Positions 36,601 to 49,562 of a stretch of DNA of 64,000 nt are shown in pieces. Every line of letters starts with the position of its first letter. Position 1 is the first letter of the stretch. Location: positions 4,836,001-4,900,000 of the forward strand of contig JAJKFH010001094.1 in NCBI GenBank assembly GCA_023333565.1. The letters are read 5' to 3'. Source of the stretch: Puffinus mauretanicus. Its lineage: Eukaryota; Chordata; Aves; Procellariiformes; Procellariidae. The notes beneath the pieces were generated by a model. That model worked only from the letters and a program-made list of their open reading frames with translations, was not told the DNA's origin and ran no database searches. Position numbers and translations under genes: made by a program.

Positions 36601-37918
36601 AAGAGCTCCAGTGCCACAAGATGGCAAAACATGCCTAGCAGACAAGAAAAAGTGCCAAGTTCTGAAGGGGGGGAGTCCCCCCAAAAAACCCAGAAGACAA
36701 ACACAAAGAAACCTCCAAGCCCTAGCAACATGGGTGGGGAGAAGACATTTAAAATAGGCCAGTGATTAGGGAAATCACTGTATGAATATGAACACCTACT
36801 ATAGTTTAGTATAGATACAGGGATGTTAAAGAGAAGAACAAAATAAAAACTATACCATGGTGTGTACCTTTTTACTCTGATCACAGAACCTTTTATTTAA
36901 TTTTTTATCTAACTACAGCACTGCCTTAGATTTTTCTTTTCCTTTTATCTACACACAAAAAAATCTCTTTCTCAATATATGAAAGTGTCACTGTGTTCTT
37001 CAAATATTTGTATTCTTTTTAAAAGAAGCAAAATCTTTTGTAATACAGCTTGTAAAAAAATAAGTAAACCCCCGTGGTTGGAACAGTTTTTGCCATTGCT
37101 ACTTGAATATAAACCCATAGTTAAGTACATGATTATGCAATTCTTATTTCTTGGCTTCCTACAGTCCTTCATATAGTAATATTTATTCTATATACTGGCT
37201 AAGACCTCAGCAATGGGTATATTTGTAGACTGTTCACTGCAGAAGCAGTGCTCGGAACCCACCCTTTCTGTGTCCAATCTTAACTGCAACTGCCAAATCT
37301 ATAAAACCGTCTTAGTACTAATTATGTTAAGTTGAGGTGCTATCACATGGCAGGCTGTAACCAGCAACCCTTCCACCACGTACAGTTATTTTATATGTTG
37401 AGTTACATTTCCGTATCTGGACGGTTACTTCTTGAATGTAACAATCTTTTGTACATTCTGCTTCAAGACTCATTGAAGAGCTCCTCTGTTCCAAATAGTT
37501 GCCAAAAAATGAAATTCCATTTTCCTCTAGAAAGAGAAAACATGAAATGCATGCTACACTGCTGCCACTCACTATTTTCTTTAACTTTTTAAAGAAAACT
37601 TGCACTTGACTGTTAATTGCATTTCCATTAAGAAACACACACAACTCACTATTATTCCTGTTAGCCGTGTGATGTGATCAGAAATGAAGACCAATGCTAG
37701 TTATAGCATCTTAACAACATGTCCACACTGCCACAGCAAAATAAACTGATAAGGAAAAGTAATTTAGACTTGAAAGACAGCCTGTTGTTGTATGGATTAG
37801 ATGATACAATTGTGATCAAATTCTGATGTTAGTTAGTTGCTCTCCGTTCAAATTATTTGCAGTGGGAGCATAAAAGATCATTTGAAGACCCAATAGTTTA
37901 ACTTAGAGGAAAAAAAGA
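33611..37918. other. Unique non-coding stretch
   Basis: No gene is supportable. A 150-codon minus-strand frame (36432-36884) is the longest open frame outside a transposon. Its product is hydrophobic and low in charge, has no recognisable domain, and looks like translated AT-rich DNA. No repeats of note. Confidence 0.55.
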
Positions 37919-38308
37919 GCTGGACTATTTTGGAGAAAAGGAGGCTCAGGGGAGATCTTATCGCTTTCTACAACTACCTGAAAGGAGGTTGTAGCGAGGT
38001 GGGTGTTGGTCTTTTTTTCCCAAGTAAACAAGTGATAGGACAAGACGAAATGGCCTCAAGTTGCGCCAGGGGAGCTTTAGATTGGATATCAGGAAAAATT
38101 TCTCCACTGAAAGGGTTATCAAGCATTGGAACAGGCTGCCCAGGGAAGTGGTTGAGTCATCATTGCTGGAGGTATTTAAAAGACATGTAGATATGGCACT
38201 TAGGGACATGGTTTAGTGGTGGACTTAGCAGTGTTGGGTTTGCGGTTGGACTCGATGATCTTAAAGGTCTTTTCCAACCTAAATGATTTTATGATTCTAT
38301 GATTCTAA
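37919..38308 (+). mobile_element. CR1 LINE fragment 5, second subfamily
   Basis: Plus-strand 3' end ending in ATTTTATGATTCTATGATTC. The frame at 37930-38190 begins [20 protein letters not shown] and is knocked out of frame after GVGLFF by a T-run and later indels. The 3' UTR carries GTTGGACTCGATGATCTTAA, the same subfamily as the fragments at 5931 and 62474. It is 5'-truncated close to the 'FSLEKRRL' codons. Confidence 0.92.
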
Positions 38309-39161
38309 CTATAGGCAACACAAAGAATGAACCCGAGTCTGCAAACAGTCTGAAACAACACAAAAAACCACAGGAGACTGAGTATTAAAAAAATACTGGA
38401 CGGTTAATTCAAAGACCAAACTCTTGTTTGCAGTGATGGAACAGGTAGGAGGAAAATAAGAGAAGAAACAGGGCAGAAGTTCCCAAATGCACAAATACAC
38501 ATTTCATTTTCAAAATGTAATGTGCTCCATCACTCATACAGGCAACAAACATTGAGTAAAGGGATTTGGCATCCCCCTCTACCTTCCCTCAAAGGGAGAG
38601 GGAATGTCCACATCCATGATGCTTTCCCTGGTAATCCTCGAGTTGTGGCTACTGCTACTCCAAACAACTGAAGGACAGTAAGACTCCTAGATGGCTTTAA
38701 TACCATGAACAGACCTAAACACCATTTGCTTCAGTTTATACCAAAACTGGATACATGAGGTAAGTTATATGAACTGGCCAAGTCCTAGCTTGAGCTCATA
38801 CTTCAAGGGAAGCTAGCTGATAATTTTAAGTTACTCTCCTCTTATGAGATCATAAGTCTAACAGGATGGATTTTTATATTACTATACTTCTAGTTTCACC
38901 TCTTTTTAGACAAAAGAAACAATAGATGCCTAAAAGTAAAAAGTAATGGAGCAAAAGTTATCATTCCTTTGCACTTGATTAGAATAGAAGACCCTTGAGC
39001 CGAAATCTGGGTAGCAATGGGGGAGTAGGAAGGGGGAAAAGGGCAGAAGACAGTCTAGGTTTTAGCCCTGTTTGCTCACCCTCACTTTTTAATAAGTTTC
39101 AAAGAACGATGCAGAGTTAAAGCAAATCAGTAGTGCAAGCATGAAACAACATTAACATAAT
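38309..39161. other. Unique spacer between two CR1 copies
   Basis: About 850 bp of AT-rich DNA with no recognisable gene or repeat. Confidence 0.55.
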
Positions 39162-39722
39162 TCAAGGGAGGTGATTCTGCCCTCTACTCTGCTCTGGTGA
39201 GACCCCACCTGGAGTACTGCATCCAGCTCTGGAGCCCTCAGCACAAGAAAGACATGGACCTGTTGGAGGGGGGGGTCCAGAGGAGGGCCACGAAAATGAT
39301 CAGGGGGTGGAACGCCTCTCCTATGAAGAAAGGCGGAGAGAGTTGGGGTTATTCAGCCTGGAGAAGAGAAGGCTTTGGGGAGACCTTATAGCAGCCTTCC
39401 AGTACCTGAAGAGGGCTTATAAGAAAGATGGGGACAAACTTTTTAGCAGGGCCTGTTGCAACAGGACAAGGGGGAATGGTTTTAAACTAAAAGAAGGTAG
39501 ATTTAGACTATATATAAGGAAGAAATTTTTTACAGTGAGGGTGGTGAAACACTGGAACAGATTGCCCAGAGGTGAATGTTTCCCTGGAAACATCAAAGGT
39601 CAGGTTGGACGGGGCTCTGAGCAACCTGATCTAGTTGAAGATGTCCCTGCCCCCCACAGGGGGGTTGGACTAGATGACCTTTAAAGGTCCCTTCCAACCC
39701 AAACTATTCTATGATTCTATGA
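39162..39722 (+). mobile_element. CR1 LINE fragment 6
   Basis: Plus-strand, 561 bp, with an intact ATTCTATGATTCTATGA tail. Two overlapping frames carry the ORF2 tail: 39197-39391 ([20 protein letters not shown]...) and 39307-39684 ([20 protein letters not shown]...). The break is a single-base loss near 39308 (GGGTGG where fragment 4 has GGGATGG). There is also a G-run expansion at about 39269-39276 and a small deletion near 39570 (LPRGECF instead of LPREVV). The 3' UTR is nearly the same as in fragment 4, so the two belong to one subfamily in opposite orientations. Confidence 0.94.
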
Positions 39723-40760
39723 TAAAACCTAAAGCACAAGTCTAACAACCTCTGGAAACAAATCAGCCATGAAGGATTAAACTTTGAAGCCTTGAGTACA
39801 ATCTAACACAGAATTAAAAAAAAAAAAATAAAAAAATCCAGGGGCATTTCTAAAGTTTTAAGCTTTCAAGTTAAAAGTTCTAAAGTCTAGCTGGACTTAA
39901 GTTGCACCAGTTACCACTTAAGTTGTATCAAAAGTTTGTTTGTTTTTAAATGAACAGTTACATACTTTATTTCTTAAGTTCCAAGTTCAACTATTAGGAC
40001 AGATGAAGCTTGTTTGGATTAAAAAAACCCAAAACCTAAAAAAAAACCCCAGACTTCAACACGTAACATCAATAATAAGTACAGTTCCTTCAGTCTTCCC
40101 ATATTTGCCTTATCCAGGCAAATGATTCAGTATTCATTTACACTACCTAAATTGTTTTCTTTTTAAGAGACAGCCTGGTTTTTAATTATAAGTGTACAAC
40201 GCTCTTTGTAATTGTGTCTAAATCATTTAGTGATATCTTAACCAGCAAGGATATAACTAACTAAAAGAGAAAAATATACATATTATGTCAAAAAATACAA
40301 GGGAGAAAAAAAATAATTGAGCATATTTTTTCATCAGAATTGTTTTAGCATGAAACAGAAAAATTAATAAATTTTGCTGTTGTGCTGTATGTAGGAGCTG
40401 GTTATCTTAGATTGCTAAGAACATCACTTGAAAAAACAGTATGGGAAGAACAACTAAGTGTTTTAAGAGTAGTAGTACACTATGAATGGAAGTAAGCCTT
40501 TTAGGTCAACTTCAATATAAATAAAAGCATATATTGACCTTAGAAAACCATAAAGGCCTCTTTAATTTCTAAATATTTTCAGATAGGGGAAGTTGAACAA
40601 AAACTAGTGAAAACAGGATGTCTAGTAGTTTAGTATCTCCAGGTACTTTTAATTAAGATTTTCAAGATTTTTCTGTTTCAAAGAAATATATGATTTTGTG
40701 CTTTTCTTCATTGTTCCTTAATTACAAATATTTTTTTTTAGAAAATAGAATAGTAAAATA

Positions 40761-40787
40761 ATACTAAATATACTAAAAATACTAAAA
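40761..40787. repeat. 9-bp tandem repeat, three copies
   Basis: ATACTAAAT, ATACTAAAA and ATACTAAAA in a row, in AT-rich surroundings. Confidence 0.75.
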
Positions 40788-41230
40788 ATAATAGAGGTGT
40801 GTTACTCCGAGACTTTATCTGGTTGTGGATCAGCTATTCCATGCCAAGGACACAACTGTTACCTTTGTCTTAATTTTCCTTTTCAAAAAATAAATGTTAT
40901 GTGCAGTAATGATCTTGTAGCCTAATCAAGATTTCATCCTGCTCTTAGTTACATACCATTAATGCACCAGTATGTGTTCCTTACAAAAGGTTTCCTTTGT
41001 CAAAATTCAGTGTTTTTGTGAACTTTTCTAATGGAACATCTCCAAGTAATAAAAAAAATTATCACAACAACTCTTAAAAAGCAGCTGAATTAAAAAATTT
41101 TTAAACATTATTTTCCTTGTGGCCAAGCGTCCCCTCATCAATACAATCCCCCTGAGAGCCTGTTACATGCCACGAAAAGACTCTTGGGATCAGCAATTTC
41201 CATTTGAATTCAACTAACTAAGGCTCTGTA

Positions 41231-41268
41231 ATATATCTGGGTGACTAAAATATATCTGGATGACTTTT
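41231..41268. repeat. 19-bp tandem duplication
   Basis: ATATATCTGGGTGACTAAA (41231-41249) is followed by ATATATCTGGATGACTTTT (41250-41268). It is an imperfect tandem copy. Confidence 0.75.
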
Positions 41269-44200
41269 CTAAACACACATTTATGATGTTTTCAGGTCAT
41301 AACTCCAACATGTTACTGTCATTCTTTAAAGACATCTTAAAATGAGCAATATGTTCCAAGTTCATCACTGTCTAGAGACCGTGGATTCTAGAGAACATAA
41401 TTGCTCAAGGAACAGCGTTAGTAACAGAAAGCTCTGCATATGTTACCAATAAAATGCCACAACTTTAACATCTCAATTAGCCTAAACTGAAATGACTACA
41501 TATCCCATCTGCTTTTTCAAAAACACACAAATCAATTAGAATTTCTTTAAAATCAGATTTCTATCATCTCAGTTACCTATACATTGAGAATTAAAAGACT
41601 GCTAAGAATTGTTGTAATCAAGGACTGCTTAAAGCATCCAGGAGCATTATAGTTTGAGAGACTAACTATGGATACCTGAAGTAAAGGACAAACAGTAAGG
41701 CACTTTATTCTTCTAGAGCTACAAAGAATACTTAAAATTAGAAACTGTGCGAGAAGAAGAATTTAGACTGACTTTCCAGCAGTTTACTGCTTATTTAGGA
41801 GTTTATTGCTTCATTCCTTGGAGATTAAGGAGATTAACATTGTTTCTTTTCTAAAAAAAACCCCACCTGTTTACTTTCCAAGTAATCATTCTTTCCATCA
41901 ATACCAATAGCAGAAGCTTTTTCCTCAAGGAAAGCAAAACAAAACAAACCTTCATTAATTCATACGTTCCCTTAAAATTGTCTTTGAGTTTTCTTCATAA
42001 ATGTATTTCATATAAGGACCAATTTTTCCATTAGAATATGGATATTGTAAAGAAATATTTTATCTTTTACTTCCACTTGCAATGGTAGCTACTAAGAATC
42101 ACCTTTTTTTCTTGAAGAAAATTTTACTGTTAAAGAGAAAACATTTTATAATTTAGAATTATTTATTTTTCTTTTTTTTAATTATGAATCCTACAAATCC
42201 TACCAAATACCAAATTCAGTTTTCAGCAAGTCTTTTCTCTGCTGGTATGTGTAGTTTCATTTCAAGTGTAACCTCCTTTTACCTTCAAATACTAACACAA
42301 ATAAAAATACAAACACATTGTAATCTATATCTATGTGTATCATGTTAGAATTTTGAAGATGCTGAAGATTTTAAATAATTGTAAAAACCAAGCTACTTGC
42401 TATGCATAGTACTTTTTTTTTTTTTACTAGAGAATCTAACACATTTTATAGAAAAGAAGAATATAAGGATGAATCTTTTCACCATGGATCATTCTTCCCA
42501 AGGTCTCTACAGGCACGCTACTCTCTTCATGCACAGTATTTATTCAAATTAATTTCCACCATATTCCTAGATTGGAACAATAATTTTAAAAAAAAAAAAA
42601 AGGGACAAAAAAGCTTAAATCCCTGCTTTTTCTTTACTTTCAGTATGCCAGCCTTTAAACTATGAGATCCAGAGAACAATAGTGCTCCGTTCTGTTTTGG
42701 AGAAAGCATACCAGGGATGCCTTAATCGAATACTAAAAGTTAAACAACTGAAGTTCCAGGTTTATGGAAATTCTTCAAGGGAATCAGTTTCTCTTTTCCT
42801 CACAGATTAAGCATAAAGTAAATTTCAAAAACTCAATGTTCGGAGTGCAAATTCAAATTAGAAATGCATAGTTATCTCCTACTAGCTATGGTATAGCCTT
42901 TCCCTACTTGCAAGGAAGGGGAAACAATACCAAGTTGTCCCATAAGAATACATTAGTTCCCACACCATCAGTATTTTAAAAGTAGAATAACGAAAAAGAA
43001 AATAACTGCTCAGCAGTGCTGCCTAAAGTAAATGGGAGATTCGGACTTCTATCTCCTTAAGCTTCTTGTTACCTTTAATTTTGGTTTTCGCACATAGCCG
43101 TTACCATTAGCTATTCACATCATGGCAGTGAAGTCCCACCTGCTGTTCTGACCAGACTTTGGAGGTAAGCAGCAGGAGCTCAGTGATACTCAGAACATGT
43201 GAATATGTAAAATTCCTGGACCATGGGCATGCTGATACTTCAAAAAATAAAGAGCAATCCCATACCAGAAATCTAGATGCTGATCAGTCCTTTCCTTGAC
43301 AGAGTTAAAAAAAATTAAACCCACAGTTTTGCAAGTGCCTGATGCTTTTTTACAATAGTATCTGCAACAATGATTTGTCACCTGTGTGGGCTGAACATGA
43401 TAAATTGCTTGCTTGCTAAAACTCAAGACTACTGACAAGGAATTTGGCCTCAGGATATTGTTTATTTCCTAAAAAAGCTTTAGAAGGCCTTTGTATGCGC
43501 TTTGTCAATCAAATAAGTGCCAGGAAATCACTGTGCTGAATACTAATGAAGAGACTAATCCTTTGCAAGGAATGTATGAAGCATCCCCCAACTGCATATC
43601 CACTACCTATGAGTCAGTTGAACTTGAGCTCCTAAATTGCACACATAACTCTGTCATCCAGGGCCAACCCCTCCATTCCTCAGGAAAAATCCTCTCTTAT
43701 GTCAATGGCAGGTTTGTCTGTGGAAAGGTCAAGATGGGAACTTCAGGTAATAATTAGACATATTTATTATTTGTGTTGCAGTATCTGCTAGCCAATATCA
43801 AAGGTGACATAAGATTTTCACACCTATTTGGATTATGTTCATGATAAATGAGAACATAGATAAGCAGTACAAAAGTCTTGCAATAATCCTGCCATGAAAA
43901 AGTAGCCCTACACATCTGAAATAGGTATTATGAAGGCCCATAACACAGCAAAACTATGGAATAATCAGCAGGAGAGGAGAAAAGATGTAAAAGGTATTGG
44001 CATGTGGCTTCCAAAGCATCCTGAAAAAAATCTCAAGATACCAGAGATCAATGTACATGGGGGAGAGCAGGGGAGGGAGAACCTGTGCCACTAAGGCCCC
44101 TAATACTGTTAATGTCTTCAGATTAAAAATAACTCCATTTTAGGAAACTGAAGGACTGTTGATTGAGCTTTAATTAAGGTATTTTCTTTTTTATTTTAAT

Positions 44201-47200
44201 AATTTTCAAAAGCTTATTCAAGCTGTAACTGCTAAGCATCTCACATAATTAGAAGATTTCTAAGATTTCTCTGAACCACCTGGATATGCAAAGTTAAGCA
44301 GAAGAGTGGAGAAGCATCCTTCACAACATGGAGGGGCCAGACTACTGATGGTTAAACAGAAAAGATCAGTACAAAGGTTGAAATTGTGAAGAACATGAAA
44401 TATTACAAGAAAAAAAAATGCATAATGGAAAGCAGGTTTTGACCAAACAAGCAGTTTTAAACAAGACGGAGGTTGTTGGGTAAGCCAGTTTATCACCTGT
44501 TTTTCCAACGTGCATAAGAAACATGATAGAAGATGATAGATCTACTGTAGGAAATATGGATACAGACAAAAATAAAAGACCAGATCTCGCCACCTGCGTG
44601 CAGAAAAAGTAAGATACAGTCACACATACACACCCTTTCCAAAAAAAGGAAGAGGGAAAAACCCAACCAGCAAGTTTTGGCCATGCTCTGTGTATATGCC
44701 TAGACAGAAAGAATGGTGTTTAAGTTGTTACTTCGTCTATAGACTTGGGCAACTGGGAAGTAGGTCATTCTGGTCAGGATGGTACAGGGAAGAGGAAAGG
44801 TAAAAAGTTACATTGCTGTCTTGATAGGAAGGCAAACACTCTACAGGCAGAACAAAACCTTTATTATGATCTATGACTGAAGAAGATCCTGTTATATTAA
44901 AAGAAGTCAATGGACAGGGTGATGTGCCTTAGCTGAGATAGCTCTTTAATACACTATAGTAGAGCCTGGTATTATGAATCTCATGCCTCAGGAACACTTA
45001 CATTAATAGTGTGAAATGTCAAATAGCTATCTGCCAGGTGTGAACCATTAGGTCTCTGTGATTTGGTGCACTCTGATACATCCATTTGATGCAAGGTGCA
45101 AATGTAATCAACTTTGATTATGATGTGCTGCTGTGGGCACTTTGGAAAAGGCTGATTTATTTTTAGATGACTGCATCTCTTGAACCATTAGAGCTCTCTT
45201 GCTGAAAATCACTTTGTGTAACTAGTATTGGAGGGCCATTGATACATAACTATCATGTGCTATTTCTACATAGGAGGCCTAAAACAGGCAGTATTGATGT
45301 GCTTTAATTTTTCTGAGGGCTCCACTTGAATAGCTTTTATAGTCATACAGGGTGGATAATTTATTAATTTACATAATGCATCTGACCATTTAATATATCT
45401 TAAAAAAGGAAGGGAAATTAATGTAAGATGTTATGGACCAAATGAATTCCTGCATAGATCCACAGACAACAAAGTTTTACTAGCAATTTGCTTGGCTTTA
45501 TTCTGAAAGGACCTTGCAGCATTTTTAATAAAAACTTAATACCTTCCCGGTGGATTACATAAGCAAATCTTGCTGCCCAGTAACTAGCTCATCAAAACTC
45601 TCGCTAATGGACTCCACACCAAGTTGTGAACAGAAGATCGCTCAGGGTGTTGCAGATTGTGCTGAAATTAATCTCTGCCAGCTACTGCAGTCCCTCCATG
45701 CAGCAGCCTACGAGCAGGATCACAGGAGAAAATGGCAAGTAGACAGTTTTGAAATAACTGTGAGACACCCATCTTTCTGTTTGGGTATAAGCTGCCTACG
45801 GCCATGAGCTCATCCCACACCCTCAGCTTTCAGGGCAGACCTGTTCTTAGAGAAAAAGGTAGTGGAGACCCATCACTGTCTGTTCTTTGAGCCCTCCCCT
45901 TCTGCCATGCAGCAGAACCACAAATAGGTATGAGTGCCATCATGTAGGGAGACAAAAATATTTGCTCTGCAAATTGGAGGTCACTGTAAAATATTTATAG
46001 ATCTATAAGAATGAGTTCACTACAACAATCTTACTTTCCATCTCGCTGAACTCTTCTATAGCCAGCATTTCAGATAAAGACATAGTATTTTATTAAAACT
46101 AGATAAAAGCTCATGTGATTTGTGATTCCTGAACCAATAAAAGAATCCATGCTTTCTGCCAAACCAAAGATAATCATGAAGCATGCCCATCTTGTCTGAA
46201 GAGCTTAAAAATTAACAAAGGATTTCTCATGATGAGAAACTTAAGACCATCCTTCTCCTGCAAAGAATGAAGCATTACTAGAACAGATTTCAGTAACGTT
46301 TTGTACTTCTGTAAAATATTCAACCCCTCCAGTTTACTCTTGCTGAGCACTGAGATACATTTGGGAAATGACGCTGCAAACTCTTATCAGGTGGAAGAAA
46401 ACAGTCTTTCTGAGGCCTTTCACAGGATAAACTCAACTGTGTTTGGTAGAACATGGTGTTAGGAAAATTTAATGTCACTGAAAGCCAACTCAACCAAAAT
46501 ATTAAAAAAACCATCATGTTAGTACTAAGCAGAAGACTCCAGAAATTGTTTTTATCCTTTTGTTATTGTTTTGTTTTCTTCTACTGTTTACTTATAGTTA
46601 GCTTGCCTTTGCTACTCTCACTGTGAGACTAGCCATTGTTTTGTTCAAGGGCTATGATGAAACAGCAAGCTAAATGCACATACTCTAAGACCTCCCAGGA
46701 GAAGACATACCCAGATGTGGGAACAAAAAAGTGGCATGGTCGATCCTCAGAGCCAGAAGCTATCCAAGAACATTTTCATATACTCACTGATATAAATTTC
46801 CTGAGCCTGGTTTCTTCCTCCTATGAGGAAGAAACTGCTGTTGGAGTCTGCTTCCTCTTAAATGGGTACCTGAGGGGGAGACTGCTATTTAACAACTATT
46901 TTCCCATTTCTAAACTTTTTTTGCCTTTGTTGCATCTAGCTCACCTCTCAGAGGATATCCCTAAATTTCAGGGGTAAAAAGTGATAGCAGCTTTTTGACC
47001 AGGTCTCAGATATTTAGTCTCCTTATAATTCTTAAATCTCTCTTTTTAAACCAATTAAATAGCCACCCTCAGATACTTATTCTTATTTTGGTTGAGTTAT
47101 TAATTCCTTCTAGATCAAGTCTGTGGACAGGGTCTTTGGGATTCATTATAAATTATGAGCTGACTTGAAAAAGAACAGCAGACATTTTGTTTATAGTAAC

Positions 47201-48174
47201 CCCTTGCACTGTTTCACACAGTGGAAGTAGTTTAGTGTTATGAAAAATAAAACTATTTAAACACTTAGTCTGCCCCCTTAACAATTCAGTGATCTGTACA
47301 CCACCAAGAAAGAAGACTGATCTTCACCCTGTGTAAAGGGAAACCGGTGCCCCAGTCAACCTCAGTCTAGCTGAGGAAGTAGCCTAATTGGACAGCTGGC
47401 ACTTCTTGAACAAAATAGTATCCAGCTGACAGCATCATCCTACAGCTCCATGTTCAAAGCTGTTACTCATTTTAATAGTTTCAGAGTTCCGGAGGTTCCA
47501 AGTTTTCAACCTAATCCCGATTCCTAATACGTTACAGAGGTATAACAAGAGAGACAGAAATTTTTTCTTTTTAACACATCACCATTCACTTTTGCCTAGT
47601 GAAGCCTTATGCTTTTCTTGGAAAGCTGTAACTGTAAGAATCCTGGATTTACCTGTTTTGACAGCCAACAAACAGCAGCTTCCTCAGACAAACTAAAAGC
47701 ACATTTGCAGCCCAGCATTAACTGTTGCTGCAGCTGGCTGCCTGGCACTCTGTTTCTGTGCTAGCCCAGTTCCATAGGGCTTGTCCAAAAGAGAAGTTTA
47801 ATCCGAGATATAGACCCCCCATATTATTCAACAATGAAAATAAGGCGCATCTACTTAAAGTTAAGGAGTTTAAATCAGAGGCAGTACGAATGGCTTGTTG
47901 GTTGCCTAACACTGAGTCAGTTTGGCTCACAGGCCAAAGAACTCAAAGGGGAAGGTCATGGCAGGGGTGGGGAGAGGACAGGACCTCCTTTACAGTGCCT
48001 CAGTGTAAAACCAGGCCTGAAAATACTGGAGGGGAAGGAAAAAGGAGAGAGGGTAAATGCTACCATAGCTTTTTGTCCTCCTGAAGCTGTTAAATTTTCA
48101 TTCTTGCACAATTCTAAATGATGCCTTAGTTTAAGGTTTTATGACTTTGAAGAATGATGAGATGCACCAAAGAC

Positions 48175-48192
48175 AAAAAAAAAAAAAAAAAA
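48175..48192. repeat. Poly-A run (18 A)
   Basis: A homopolymer of 18 A after AAAGAC. The sequence to its left is not a recognisable retrocopy, so I treat it as simple sequence. Confidence 0.75.
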
Positions 48193-49519
48193 GAGCCAAG
48201 TGTCCTCCATTGCCAGTTCTCTTAAAGTTCAGCATGTCAACATGTAAACTCAGAGGTATTAAAACAGTATCCCAAACAATCCCCTCCTAAATAAGTAATA
48301 ATATATATTAAGTAGCACAACAACAGTTATCAGAGAATCATACTAAGCTGTGAATAATTTTTGCCATGTAATTTGGGAAATAAAAACTTGTAAATCAAAT
48401 TAATCACGATCTCATGCTAAAAGTTGCTCTGGTTTTTACAAGCAGCACAGATTTCCAGTTGTGTAGCATTAATAGTTGGCCAGTGATCCAGATATTGTAG
48501 ATAAATTACATTCACAACAGGCAGTATTGATGTCCCTTGCTCATCTCAACTAAGAATTAAAACCTTGTTAATTGCCTTGAGTTTTTTCTCCATATTATTT
48601 ACAAGCTGCATTTTTTAGACTAATCTACAGCCAAGCTTGAGCCCTCCTTGATCTAGGTTCTGTCCTACTTCCTGACACAGATGGACAGTCACTAGCAACC
48701 AAGTTAACAGCACTCAACAAGTTATTGCTCATCACGAAAGCCATGGTGCCTGGCAATGTGTCTCTGCCTTACCTTCCACTATTAAAAACCAAAATGTTTT
48801 ACTTAAAAACATCAGCAATCACTCCCAATTTAGGTTTCCAACTGCACCACACTAATAGTGAGTGATACCAATTTTCTAAAATCAGCTGATGAAGAATAGC
48901 CAAAAACTACTGCTAGTGGTAATCTGCCTGTATGCATAATTCCTAAATCAAATATATACATTTTTCAAGCAGAGGGAGGTACTATTTACCATCAATAAAC
49001 AGGTCAGAATCTAGATTTGAGAGAGCTCAAGTTATAAATCAGATCCTGTGAAAGATTCAACATTCTGCAGAATACTGAGAAACAGTTAAAAGAAAACAAG
49101 AGAAGTGTTATGAAACCTTTATATTGTCTTGCGCACAGTCAAAAATCCACTATTTCCCATATGCAATATTAAGGGCAACGTTAAAGGCCCAACATTAAAA
49201 GGAAACAGGAACAAGCAGAACTTTCTTTCAACTTCAAGCAGGAAACGAAAGAATCACACCTTCAGCCTGGAAGCTCAACCCTTACTGACCCTTGGCATAT
49301 ACTGAAGCCACAGCACAGCAATGCAAAGCTCTCATTTCAAGAGAAAGACAAACAGTTCCACATATCTTCAGATATCAGAATGCTTACAGTTTGCAGGGCT
49401 GAAAAATTAGGAAAAAAACTAGTATTCTTTGAAATGGACTATTGTTATTCACAGTAACACCTGCATGCTGCAGTTTACATCAGCTGGCTACATGCAGCAG
49501 CCAGCCCATTTTGATTAGA

Positions 49520-49562
49520 CAGTATTATGATCTCCATTTTGCAAATACAGGACCAAGCCAAG
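49520..49562 (-). repeat. Possible MIR fragment
   Basis: On the plus strand TTATGATCTCCATTTTGCAA resembles the reverse complement of the MIR 3' region (TTGTAAAATGGGGATAATA-type). The match is about 30-40 bp, so the call is tentative. Confidence 0.35.

Larger units (their letters stand above)
39723..49519. other. Long unique non-coding stretch
   Basis: No gene is supportable. The longest frames (113 residues at 46636-46977, 119 at 47725-48084, both plus) lack domains and overlap other frames. Local tandem repeats lie at 40761-40787 and 41231-41268, and an A18 run at 48175-48192. A frame at 43491-43757 ends beside a CAG|GTAATA donor-like site but lacks a convincing acceptor. Confidence 0.55.

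Noticed and set aside
36432..36884. 150-codon minus-strand frame, longest outside a transposon
   Set aside because: Hydrophobic, low-complexity translation of AT-rich DNA with no domain and no supporting signals. A frame of this length is not surprising by chance in 64 kb read in six frames.
47725..48121. Two overlapping plus-strand frames of 119 and 95 codons
   Set aside because: Different frames over the same DNA, no domain, and neither has flanking exon signals.
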